Source of the DNA: G963701675 sp963701675
GTDB lineage: Bacteria; Planctomycetota; Planctomycetia; Gemmatales; Gemmataceae
NCBI GenBank assembly: GCA_963701675.1
Contig: OY969623.1
Span: forward strand, 2,976,001 to 3,040,000
Reading direction: 5' to 3'
Length of the DNA stretch: 64,000 nucleotides
Part shown: positions 19,371 to 30,700 of the stretch, one piece after another
Position numbering within the stretch: the stretch's first letter is position 1
Layout: every line of letters starts with the position of its first letter
Made by a program: the position numbers and the translations under genes
The notes under the pieces: generated by a model
Databases searched by the model: none
Seen by the model: only the letters and a program-made list of their open reading frames with translations
Told to the model about the DNA's origin: nothing

Positions 19371-21811
19371 ATGCAACGCCGGCAAATGATGCAAAAATTG
19401 ATCGCTTACCTTATCTTTGCCTGGCTTTTCACGTCAAGCGCGGCCGGTCAGCAGTCAGCGCCAGATCGGATTGACGTATTTCCCCGAGAGATCAACCTCG
19501 AAACTGCCCGCGATCGGCAATCATTCGTCGTTCAGGCGACATACGCGGACGGCATCACGCGCGAAGTTACCGACGAAGCGAAGATAAGCTTCGTCAACTC
19601 GGCCGTAGTGCGACTGGACAAGAATGTCCTTTATCCGGCTGCGGATGGAACGACGGAGATGAAGGTCGAGTTCGCCGGCCGCTCGGTAAGCGTGCCCGTC
19701 AACGTGAAAGAGATACCGGCGGAGCGTCCGATCAGCTTTAAGCTCGATGTCATGCCGGTGTTCATGCGGGCCGGCTGCAATGCGGGAAGCTGCCACGGCG
19801 CGGCCCGTGGCAAAGACGGGTTCCGTTTGTCACTGTTTGGCTTCGACCCGGACGGCGACCATTATCGTTTGACACGGGAGCTCCGCGGGCGGCGCGTCAA
19901 TCTGGCGGAAATCCATCAGAGTCTAATGCTGGAAAAGCCCACGGGCCGAGTCCCCCACGGCGGTGGGCAGCGCTTGATCGAGAAAGGTGAGCTTGAACAA
20001 ACCCTCGTCCGTTGGCTGGAGGCGGGCGCCCGCAAGATGCGCCGAGCGTTGCGACAGCCGTTGCGCTAGAGGTGTTTCCGCCTGCAGCAGTCCTGGACGG
20101 CAAGGATGCGACGCAGCGTTTGACTGTGCGAGCGCGCTATTCAGACGGCAGCGACCGGGACGTCACAACGTTGGCGCTTTTTCTCAGCAGCAATGATGCC
20201 TCGGCCAAAGTTTCCCCCGAAGGGCTCGTAACGGCCGGCGACCGTGGTGAGGCGTTTGTCATGGCTCGATTCGCCACATTCACAATAGGGGTGCCGGTCA
20301 TTGCTCTGCCCAAAGGTCTTCAGTTTGCGCTTGGGCAACTCGCCGAGAGGAATTACATTGACACGCTAGTTCACAAAAAGCTGCGGAAGCTGCGTATCTC
20401 GCCCTCCGAATTGTGTAGCGATGAAGCGTTCCTGCGCCGCGTGTACCTGGACATTGTTGGGATCCTGCCCAACGCCGAGGAGTACCAACGCTTCGTAAAC
20501 GAGAAGGCCGCGGATAAGCGCGAGCGCTTGGTGGACGAGCTGCTGGGCCGCAAGGAATTCGCTGAGCTTTGGGTCTTGAAGTGGGCCGAACTCTTGCAGA
20601 TCCGCTCGTCCAACCAGGTCAGTTACAAGGCGATGCTGCTTTATTACAACTGGCTCCAAGACCAGATCGCCCGAAACGTGCCGACGAACCAGATGGTACG
20701 AGATTTGTTGGCGGCGAAAGGCGGCACCTTCAAGAATCCCGCAACCAACTATTATCAGACGGAAACTGACACTCTCAAAGTTGCAGAGAATGTGGCACAA
20801 GTTTTCATGGGTATGCGTATCCAGTGCGCCCAGTGCCACAACCATCCATTCGATCGGTGGACGCAAGATGATTACTACGGTTTCGCGGCCTTCTTTTCCC
20901 AGATCGGCCGCAAACCGGCGGACGACCCTCGCGAGACGATCGTGTTCAACAGCGGTGCGGGTGACGTGCGGCATCCAGTCGGTGGTCGGGTCATGCCTCC
21001 CAAGTTCCTGGGTGGCACGCAGCCCGACGTAGCGGGCAAGGACCGCCGGGAAGCGGTCGCGAATTGGTTAGCATCTCCCGACAATCCCTACTTCGCCAGT
21101 AATCTGGCCAACATCGTCTGGGCCCATTTCTTCGGCCAGGGCATCGTGCACGAGGTTGACGACGCCCGTGTCAGCAACCCGGCCTCGAATCCGGAGCTGC
21201 TCGCCGAACTCGGCAAGCGTTTCACGCAGTACAACTACGATTTCAAGAAACTGGTGCGCGACATATGCACAAGTCACACGTATCAGCGGGCAACACCGCC
21301 CAATGAGAGTAACGCCGGGGACACGCGAAATTTCGCCCGCGCTTCAATTCGCCGCATTAAGGCCGAGACTTTTCTGGACTGTCTGAGCCACGTGACCGAG
21401 ACGAAGAACAAGTTCCCGGGGCTGCCGGCCGGAGCTCGCGCGGTGCAGATTGCTGACGGCAGCATCACGACTTATTTCTTGACGGCGTTCGGCCGGGCCA
21501 CGCGCGAGACGGTCTGTTCCTGTGAGGTAAAACTGGAGCCGACGCTGTCACAATCTCTCGCTCTGCTCAATGGCGATGCAACGACTCAAAAAATCCAGGC
21601 CGGCAACTTGATCGGGCGGCGTTTGGCGGAGAAAAAGATGCCGGTGGACATTATTGACGAGCTTTACATCCGCTGCCTGAGCCGCAAGCCGACGCCCGAT
21701 GAGAAGACCAAGCTCGATTCGTTCGTTGCCGCTGAATCGGACAAGCAGAAAGTGTTGGAGGATGTTTTTTGGGGCCTGCTTAACTCGCGGGAATTTATGT
21801 TCAACCACTGA
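19371..21811 (+). pseudogene. DUF1549/DUF1553 planctomycete cytochrome protein with Ig-like domain, frameshift near 20030
   Basis: Signal peptide 'MQKLIAYLIFAWLFTSSAAG' near the start, then an Ig-like (Big2-type) domain ('DRQSFVVQATYADGITREVT'). A haem-type site follows in 'RAGCNAGSCHGAARGKDGF', a C-x4-C-H spacing. The first frame is correct to 'LVRWLEAGA' near 20030 and stops at 20069. The frame from about 20032 continues 'QDAPSVATAVALEVFPPAAV', a second Ig-like domain. DUF1549 comes next ('RKLRISPSELCSDEAFLRRV') with 'MRIQCAQCHNHPFDRWTQDD' (CxxCH), then DUF1553 ('NPYFASNLANIVWAHFFGQG', 'GLLNSREFMFNH'). Adding one C to the CCC run at 20029-20031 restores one 813-residue protein. Such a clean, homopolymer-linked break in a conserved gene looks like a sequence error. 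It lies 33 bp after the PPC gene. Confidence 0.87.
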
Positions 21812-21861
21812 GAAAGCCGCGTTGCGCTCCCAACTCTAGGTCTTGCCGAGGATCCGATTGT

Positions 21862-23931
21862 ATGCGTGCGTCAATTGGTGTGCTCGCTATGTTATTCTGG
21901 AGCTTGTGTCTGGGTCGTGAAGCCAACTCACAGGGGACGAAGGTTACCTACGACGAGCACGTCCTTCCGGTCTTCAAGGACAAATGCATCACCTGCCACA
22001 ACCCCGACAAAGGCAGTGGCGGCCTATCATTGAACACCTACACCGGACTGATGACGGGCGGCGCGTCCGGTGAAGTAATTCGTCCTGGAGATGCGGATAA
22101 TAGCCGGCTGTTTCAGCTGGTCTCACATCGTCAGCAGCCACATATGCCACCCAAATCGCCGAGGCTCGCCGCCGAAAACCTCGAGCTCCTCCGTCAGTGG
22201 ATCGCCGGAGGAGCGCTGGAAAACGCAGGGAGCAAGCCGAGGCAGGTCGACAAGCCGAAAACCGATGTTGCGCTAGCCGCAGTGGCTCGAGGGCGCCCAC
22301 CTGGACCACCGCCAATGCCTCCAGCGGGCCTCGCTCAAGAACCGATTGTTCAGACAGCGCGGCCCAACGCCATCACGGCTCTAACGGCTAGCCCATGGGC
22401 GCCGTTGGTGGCGGTCGGCGGACAGAAACAAGTCCTTCTCTATAACACGGACACGCTGGACCTATTGGGTGTATTGCCGTTTCCAGAAGGCGTCCCCCAT
22501 ATACTTCGCTTCAGCCGTAACGGCAGTCTGCTATTGGCCGGCGGTGGCCGCGGCGGGCACTCGGGCAAGGTCGTCGTTTGGAGCGTGACCAGTGGCGAGC
22601 GGATCATCTCTCTAGGCGACGAGGCCGACCTAGTTTTGGCTGCGGATATCAGCGCCGATCAAACCCAAATTGCTTTGGGCGGACCCGGAAAGGTGGTCCG
22701 GGTCTATTCCACAACGGATGGGAAGATGCTGCACGAGATCAAGAAGCATACCGACTGGATTATGGCGGTGGAATATAGCCCGGACGGCGTGCTGCTGGCG
22801 ACCGCCGACCGCGGGGGCGCGCTGTTCGTATGGGAGTCCTACACCGGCCGCGAGTATCTCGCCATTCGCGGACACACGGCAACCGTCACGGAACTGAGTT
22901 GGCGGGCCGACTCCAACGTTCTGGCTAGCGCATGTGAAGACAGCAACATCCGGTTGTGGGAAATGGAAAACGGCGGTCAGGTGAAGGCCTGGGCGGGACA
23001 CCCTGGGGGTGTGCAGTCGGTCAAGTTCGGCCATGATGGTCGCATCATTAGCGCTGGCCGGGATCGTGTTGTGAAAATATGGGACTCTAACGGCGCGCAG
23101 CAGAAAGCGTTCGAGGCATTGCCCGACATTGCCCTTCGCACCGCCTTCACTCATGATGCCGCTCGAGCGATCGCGGGTGACTGGAGCGGCCAAGTGCGGG
23201 TATGGACAATCAGCGACGGCAAGGCGGCCGGCACGTTCTCCGCGAATCCAGCGTCGGTGGCGGTACGGCTGGAGGCCGCCACGAAAGACCTGGCGGCGCG
23301 GAAAGCCGCACACGAACAGCTCGTCGCGACCGCGGCTACTTCTGATGCCGCCGCCAAAAAAACCACCACGGAATTGGCCGCCGTGCAGCAAACCGCGGCG
23401 CTGATCGCGGCCACGGCAAAGACCGCCAGTGAAAGAGCTGGATTTCTTAAAGAGAATTTGCTCAAGACCAATCAAGCGGAGACCGCGGCGAAAGCTGACG
23501 CCACCGCAAGGGAAGTCGCCTCTGCAGCGTACGCCGAAGCGGCAGCCAAGATAAAACAGGCGGCCGAGAAGGCGAAGGACAATAAACGCTTGGCCGAGGA
23601 ATCTGCCAAGAGTCAAGTGCTCGCGACCCAGTCTGCAGCGGAACTTGCAGCGGCTCGCAAGACGGTGACGGACCTAGGCAACACCACAATTGCGACTCAG
23701 GCTCAACTCACGGCCGCCGAGCAAGAGGCGGCAGAAGCCGCTGCGGCGGCCCCCGCGCTGAATCGGTCAATTCAAACTTGGACAGCACAGGCTAAGGCAG
23801 CAGCGGAGAAAGCCGCCGCAGACAAAGACTTGGAAGGCCGCGGCGCTGCAGCGGTGGCTAGTACCCAAACGACTGTGGATCGTCTGCGGGTGTCCGCTCA
23901 AGCGGTGTTGCCCAAGACGGCCAACAAATAA
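21862..23931 (+). CDS. Planctomycete c-type cytochrome with WD40 propeller and C-terminal coiled coil
   Basis: 689 residues. A signal peptide (residues 1-23) precedes a planctomycete cytochrome C domain with the haem motif 'KCITCHNPDKGSGGLSLNTY' (CxxCH at 42-46) and a possible distal 'HMPPKSPRL' Met near residue 95. A Pro-rich linker (about 145-155) leads to seven or so WD40 repeats from 165 to 455 ('SGKVVVWSVTSGERI', 'GALFVWESYTGREY', 'SNIRLWEMENGGQVK'). Residues 465-690 are Ala/Lys/Glu-rich with heptad spacing, likely a long coiled coil. It is the last gene of the operon, 50 bp after the DUF1549/DUF1553 gene. The architecture suggests a periplasmic scaffold carrying a haem; the electron partner is unknown. 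Confidence 0.87.
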   Translation: MRASIGVLAMLFWSLCLGREANSQGTKVTYDEHVLPVFKDKCITCHNPDKGSGGLSLNTYTGLMTGGASGEVIRPGDADNSRLFQLVSHRQQPHMPPKSPRLAAENLELLRQWIAGGALENAGSKPRQVDKPKTDVALAAVARGRPPGPPPMPPAGLAQEPIVQTARPNAITALTASPWAPLVAVGGQKQVLLYNTDTLDLLGVLPFPEGVPHILRFSRNGSLLLAGGGRGGHSGKVVVWSVTSGERIISLGDEADLVLAADISADQTQIALGGPGKVVRVYSTTDGKMLHEIKKHTDWIMAVEYSPDGVLLATADRGGALFVWESYTGREYLAIRGHTATVTELSWRADSNVLASACEDSNIRLWEMENGGQVKAWAGHPGGVQSVKFGHDGRIISAGRDRVVKIWDSNGAQQKAFEALPDIALRTAFTHDAARAIAGDWSGQVRVWTISDGKAAGTFSANPASVAVRLEAATKDLAARKAAHEQLVATAATSDAAAKKTTTELAAVQQTAALIAATAKTASERAGFLKENLLKTNQAETAAKADATAREVASAAYAEAAAKIKQAAEKAKDNKRLAEESAKSQVLATQSAAELAAARKTVTDLGNTTIATQAQLTAAEQEAAEAAAAAPALNRSIQTWTAQAKAAAEKAAADKDLEGRGAAAVASTQTTVDRLRVSAQAVLPKTANK

Positions 23932-24249
23932 TGCTACCGCCTCGCCTATTCTTATTTCATCGGTGTAGTGGTCCAACGAGTTTTGGATTTACATTCGTTC
24001 ATTTGCGCCCGTGACGAATTCGCGTTGATCGTGAACAAAACGCCGAGGCAGGGTCAAATCGGTGGGAGGCGAAAATGGGAATCATTTTCCGTGACAGAAA
24101 CTGGTGGGGGGAGCGATTTGTAATTGGCGGACAATTGCCGCTACTGAAGAATTTCGGTTTCCGCCCCGATGTAAGCGCGACTCGTGTTTGCCTCGTGAAT
24201 TCCGTCGGTAACTGTCCGGAACGACTCACACCGGGAGGAGGTTTGTTCA
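23932..24249. other. Intergenic, leader of the FG-GAP gene at 24250
   Basis: No gene seen. Ends in 'cgggaggaggtttgttca' before ATG 24250, nearly the same leader as that of the beta-helix gene at 6965. An open frame from 24075 to 24389 overlaps the next gene's start and shows no family similarity. Confidence 0.5.
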
Positions 24250-27200
24250 ATGACTCGCAATCGATTCGCACGCATTCCCCATCGGCCGATTTTGGAGATT
24301 CTGGAGCGGCGGGACCTGCCCACCTTCATATCGGCGCCAATCTACTCGACGGGTGCTGGACCGCGCAGCGTTATATCGGGGGACTTTAATGGTGACGGCG
24401 TCTTGGACTTGGCCAGCGCCAATAACGGCGCCAACTCGGTGAGTGTCCTGGTTGGCGTGGCCGACGGCACGTTTCAGCCGAAGGTGGATTACCCCGCCGG
24501 CAGTTCTCCGTTTGGCGTCGCCGCAGATGACTTCAATGGGGACGGAAAGTCAGACCTCGCGGTTGCCAACTCCGGCAGCGACGTTAGCGTCTTGTTTGGC
24601 AACGGGGACGGGAGTTTCAAACCGAAACAAAACCTGGCGGCGGGGGTCACTCCTATTTCTGTGGCTACCGGCGATTTCGACGGCAATGGCTTTCAAGACA
24701 TTGTCATCTCCAACTATTCCGTGCCCGGCACGGTTAGTGTCTTCCTCAGCAATGGCGACGAGACGTTCCAACCCCGAGTCACGTTTGCCACTGGCTCCGA
24801 GCCGTTCCACGTGGCAGTGGAATATGTCAACACGGACGGTTTTCTCGACATCGTCACGGCGAATAATTCGGGTGCCACGGTCAGCGTATTGTTAGGCTTC
24901 GGCAACGGATCGTTTCAGCCGAAGAAGGATTTCGTAGCCGGCGCCGCTCCGACAAGTGTGGCCATCGGTGACTACAACGGCGACGGAAAGAAGGACATTG
25001 CCGTCGCCAATTACGCCAATGCAGGGACCGTGAGTGTGCTTCGCGGCACAGGAACGGGAAGGTTCCGGGCGCCGCAAGCGTACGCCGCGGGGGCTTTTCC
25101 CAATAGCGTGGTGACGGCGGATTTCGACGGCGACGGGAAGTTGGATCTTGCGGTCACCAATGATAGCGGAACGCCGCCGGGTGGCACTCTCAAGGATGCC
25201 GTTAGCGTACTGAAGGGCAGTGGGAACTTGACGTTTGCGGCCCCGGCCCTTTATCCATTGGGGGGGACGCCGAACAGTCTGGTGGCCGCCGATTTCAATG
25301 GCGACGGTCTCGCCGACTTAGCATCCGCAAACCGAACGAGCAACACGGTGGCCGTGCTGCTCGCGGACGGTAGCGGGAAATTCTCGGCGGTGCCCGTTCA
25401 TGTTGTGAGCGGCACGCCCGTGGCCGAACTCGCCGCCGATTTCAACGGCGATGGAGAACTCGACCTGGCCGTTGGTAGCTTGACTCCGAAGATGCTCCAC
25501 ATTTTGTTGGGAGACGGCAACGGAGGATTACAAGTACACGCTAGTTACAAGCTGGAAGGAAATGGCTCAACGTCCTTAGCGGTACAAGACTTCGATGGCG
25601 ACGGCGACCTCGACTTAGCCGTCGCACACACGACCTCCGATTTTGTCGATGTTCTTTTCGGAAACGGTGACGGCACATTCTGGTATCCAATCTTTGACGC
25701 AGGTCACTTCGCCTTACGATTTTGCGGTTGGCGACGTCAACGGCGATGGCAACCAGGATTTCGTTGTTGCCAGCGCTTCACATGGTGTGAATGTCGTACT
25801 CGGGAATGGAAACGGCAGCTTCGCGACGCCCGTTACGTTCTCGGTGGACGGGGATGTAACCAAGGTTGCGATGGGCGATTTCAATGGCGACGGCAAGCTG
25901 GACGTGGTAGGGCTTACAGAGGGCACAGGAGACCCGCCAACCGCCCACATCCTCCTCGGCAACGGCGACGGAACTTTACAACCCAGCGTCGACCACGCCG
26001 CAGGCACTTACGCCACCAACGTGACCATCGGCGATTTTAACAACGACGGCAATCAGGATTTGGTCCTCATCGGCAACGTTACATGGATTAACAACCTCGT
26101 CGTCATGCTAGGCAATGGCGACGGATCCTTTGGCCCACCGAGTGCACCCATCACCGTCGGCGACGCGTGGAGCATTGTCGCGGGCGACTTCAACGCGGAC
26201 GGCAACGAGGACTTGGCAATAGCGGTTTACACAGGTGGGCGCGTCTACGTTTGGATGGGCAACGGCGACGGCACCTTTGAGCTTACGTCGAACTACCACA
26301 TGGGCAACGGCCTGGTGGCCCTGGCGATGGGCGATTTCAATGGAGATGACAGGCCGGACTTGGCTGTCATCGACGGCGCGACACAATTCGGCACACTCGC
26401 TATTCTGGTCGGACTCGGCGACGGGTTCTTTGAATTCGCACACGAGGTCGCCAGCGGCTATTTTTCTCGTGGACTAACGCTGGGTGATTTCGATAACGAC
26501 GGCAATCAAGATGTCGCGGTGTACAACGTCGGCAACGTCAGCGTGTTTTTGGGGAATGGTAACGGGACGATGGCAGCCGGTCCCTCTACTTATAGTGCCG
26601 GCGATTTCACCTATCCCGCCTTGGGCGCCGGGGATTTCAACGAAGATGGAATGCTAGATGTAGCTATTCTTCATCAGGAAACCAGTGCCATTACACCCCT
26701 ACTGGGTAATGGAGACGGGGCATTCAGGCCGGCAAGTTTTTACCCAACCGGCTTCGACGCTCATGACGTGTCCGTAGGGGACTTTAACGGAGACGGCAAC
26801 TATGACCTGGTTATGGCCAACGAGTTGAACAACGCCGGCACCATCTCCGTGCACCTGGGCGTAGGCGACGGGACGTTCGCCGATTTCGTGACCTACCCGG
26901 CCGGAACCAATGCATACGCCCTCACGATCGGGGACTTCAATTCCGACGGGAAGGAAGACATTGCGGTCGCCAATCGTGACGGCGACCACATCTTGAGCAT
27001 CCTACTGGGCCACGGTGACGGGTCATTCCAGGCGCCGGTGAGCTATGCCGTCACAATCATCCCCTACGCAATCGCGCACGGCGACTTCAATGCCGACGGC
27101 GAACTAGACCTCGTGGCCTCCAGCGCCTCAGCCACGAATGTGTTGTTAGGCAACGGCGACGGCACATTCCAGGCCGCCGTTGTGTACGCGTCCAAGGGGC

Positions 27201-27679
27201 CTGTCGCCGTGGGGGACTTCAACGGCGATGGGAAACCCGATCTGATAACTGGAGGTGTGAATCTTCAATTGGGTATTGGGGACGGCACGTTTCAGACGCC
27301 GATCGATTACGCTACTGCACTCGAGTCGGCGGAAATAGGCGACTTCAACGGCGACGGCTTTCCAGACTTAGTCGGGAACACGTTCTATGGCGAGGCGATA
27401 GTCATCAATGCCGCCGATTGGGCGCCGCTGCCGGTCTCTGGTGGCGGACGACATGCACTAGGTACGATGTCAATTGGCGACGACGCAGCTGCAGCGTCAC
27501 CCAGAACGCGGCTCACCGCGTGGGAACGAATTACCGATGACATCAATGGCCCAGACGCCGCCGAGCTACCCGAAAATTGGACACCGAAAACAACGCAAGG
27601 CCAAGTCCGGCCTACCCGAATGGTCGAAAGACTGTGCGCGGCGAATTGGGGGAAGCTGTTTGCGCTGGATTCGGAGTAA
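24250..27679 (+). pseudogene. Large FG-GAP/VCBS beta-propeller protein, frameshift near 25704
   Basis: ATG 24250 has an ideal GGAGG and the protein opens 'MTRNRFARIPHRPILEILER' with the LERRDLPTF form of the extracellular motif. The first frame holds about eight FG-GAP repeats to 'VLFGNGDGTFWYPIFDAG'; then it degenerates. The next frame resumes 'TSPYDFAVGDVNGDGNQDFV' and continues with about twelve more repeats to 27679. One surplus base near 25704 explains the break; rejoined, the product would be about 1140 residues. It ends with a hydrophilic tail unlike other members (...'CAANWGKLFALDSE'). Its first third is a close paralog of 4480-5487. It converges with the kinase gene, with 58 bp between stops containing a T-run but no obvious hairpin. 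Confidence 0.83.
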
Positions 27680-27737
27680 ATCCCGTCGTGCTTGGCCTGT
27701 GTAGCTTTTTTTTACTTCCGTTTCGCTGCAAGAGCAA

Positions 27738-30700
27738 TCATCGTTTGGCTTCTTCGGGGTCCTTCCCCGGCAAGGGGAGTTTCGCCTCGGCCCGCTTGGC
27801 GCGCCATCGTTCCACTTCGCCTGGTCGATCGGTCGCCTGGTAAAGCTGAATCAGAGAATGGAATACACGCGCCTTGGCGTGTGACATCTCTACCGGATTG
27901 GATTTTCCCTTGATTTGCACCGCTTCGTAACCAGAGATCAAATGCGACTCAGCCTCTGCGTACTTGCGTTGTCCAACGAGGGCCTGGCCTAGCACGATCT
28001 GGGCCGTTGCGTGACTCCAGTGGTGCGAATGCTTTTTGTCCAGGATGTTAAGTGCCTCCCGTAGGGATACCTCTGCTTCGGCAAATCGGTCTTGGCGGTT
28101 TAAGCAATCCCCGAGACACATTAGGGCGGCCGCGCGGTTCGGTTTCTCCGAAACCACATCTCGCCCGCTGTCCAGTATGTCTTCAAGCAGTGCGATTGCG
28201 TCTTGGAGGCGTCCTGCATCTCGGTAGAACGAGGCGAGATTGGTCATGTGGGTGAGTGTGCCAGAATGATGGCGGCCGTATCTGGCCTTTCCCAACTTGA
28301 TCGCTTCTTCGAGCGTTCGGATGGCGTCCGAAGGGCGGCGTGATTTTTGCAAGGCTACGGCGAGACTCGCCATTGCCGTCAAAGTGTGGGCATGGTCCGG
28401 ACCAAACTTCTTCATCGCGATTTGCAAGGCAGATTCGAGGAGCGGCAAAGCTTCGGCGGCGCGATCGCCGCGCAGGTACGCGTTCGCTAGCAGGCGGGTG
28501 GAAAGGAGAGTGTCCGGATGATCGGGGCCGAGTTGGGTTTTCCGCCCCTTGAGCGTTTCCTCGAAAAGCGCAATAGCATTTACCGGATGCCCCAGTTTCT
28601 CATACACCAGCGCGAGGTTGCTTGCCGTCGTTAGGCTGTCCGGATGGTCGAGCCCTTGCGATGATTTTTGCAACCGGTGCGATTCCGCCAACAGCTCGCG
28701 AGCAAGTTCGTGCTGGCCGCACCTGCTGTACGCGAGCGCGACATTGTTCATTTGCTTGAAGTCGCCTCGGTCGATCTTGGGGCTTGCCGTAATCGCTTCG
28801 AGCAAGAGCAAGGCGTCGCGCTCCCGCCCTATCTGCGTATATGCATACGCCAAGGTAAGCATCGCGGTGACGGTCCAAGGGTGATCAGGCCCGAACTTCG
28901 CCGTTTCTAATTTGACGATTTCTTCGGCTAGCTGCGTCTCTTCGGCATACTTGCCGTCGGCCCGGTATGCATCCCGCAGGTCTTTCATTACTTGGACAGT
29001 ATCGGCATGGGTCCGCCCGTGAATGGCTTGTTGGAGTTCGAGGGCTCGTTTCAGTATTTCCGCGGCGCGTCCGGGCAATCCAAGGCCAGCATACGTCTTT
29101 CCAAGCGCCGCCAGCAGCCGGCTGCGCATGGCAGTATCGTCTGAAAACTTCTCATCCACCTTTTTGACTGCTCGATCGAGCAATTCCACGACTTTGATTT
29201 CTCGACCATCAAGACTGGGATCGGGGCTACGTAGCGCCTCGACCAGAAAGTCCGTTGCAGCCTCGGCATGTTCGCTCGCTTTTTTGGCTTGCTGTGCAGC
29301 TTCCTTGGCCGCCACCGCCTGTTTGGCTTCATCGATGCGCGCCTCCCGCTCGCCTGCGCGGGCCATGTTGAGCAAAATCGCCGCGCCGCTGGATAGGAAC
29401 ATTGCCACCAAAATCGTCGCCGCGGCGCTGGTCGCCAGCGTGCGGTGCTTGCGGAGGAAGCGGCGCGTCCGTTCGCGCCACGGTTCCCGGTACGTGGATA
29501 CAGGCTCATCTGCGAGCCAATGCTCCACGTCGTCGGCCAACTCCAGGGCCGAGGCGTATCGCTCAGCCGGTTGTCGGGCCATTGCCTTGACGCAGATTGC
29601 GTCGAGCGCCGCCGGCACATCCTTCTTGACCTGCCTCGGTCGCGGAAATTCACCACGCTGCACCGCGCGCAACAACTCACCGCGATCCCCGGAACTGAAG
29701 GGGGGCCGTCCCGTCAGTACGGTGTACAGCGTCGCCCCGAGTCCATAAATATCGGCGGCCGGCCCGAGGTGTTCGACCCGACCCGCCGCCTGCTCCGGAC
29801 TCATGTAAGCGGGTGTCCCCACCGCCGCGCCCGGCTGAGTATTGATCACCTCGGTATCCGATACAGATTCTGACTTCTGAATTCTGAGTTCTGAATTCTC
29901 TACATCTCCTACTGCCTTCGCCAGTCCCCAATCGACAATCAATGTCTCGCCGAAACTCCCCAGCATGACGTTGCCTGGCTTGAGGTCGCGGTGCAAAACC
30001 CCACGGCTGTGGGCGTACGCGACGGCGTTGCACATGTCCACGAATCGTCGAAGCAATTGCCGAAACTCTAAACCACGCTGGCTTCGATTGCGATTCGGTC
30101 CGTCGGCTTCGTGGAAACGGTCGATTGCTTCCTTCAAATTGACGCCGTTGACGAATCGCATCGCGTAAAACGGCCGGCCGTCCGCATGGGTGCCGAGGCT
30201 ATAGATGGCTACGATGCCCGGATGTTCCAGTCCGCCGGTTATTTTGGCCTCGCGAACGAAACGGCCGCGAAAGTACGGATGGTGCGCATGGTCGACTTGG
30301 ATTTCCTTGAGCGCGACTTCTCGATCAAGTTCTTGGTCCTGCGCAACGAAGATTTCGCCGAGGCCGCCTTTGGCGTGCGGGCGCAAAACTCGATAGCGAT
30401 CAACACCTGAACTCCTATTCACGGATTCAAAAGTTGGCGAGTGGCCATTCTTGCTAGATGCGGTCTTGCTGAAACCGAGTGAATTGTCTTGCGAAGTTGG
30501 CGATGATTCAGAGCTACGGATATGATCGCGACTCGGTGGCAAAAGGACCGACGTCGGCGTCCCGGGAGGCACGTGGCGTTTGTCGGCATCGGCAGCGAGC
30601 TGCTCCTCTACCAACGCCTCGAGCATTACCTGTCGTTGGACGGGTAGTTTACCGTGTTCCGACAGGACATGCGCCAGCGGTTTACTACGGTCGATCGCCC

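Noticed and set aside
22630..23616. 328-codon open frame on the minus strand
   Set aside because: Antisense to the WD40/coiled-coil part of the cytochrome gene; Arg/Gly-rich translation without family pattern.
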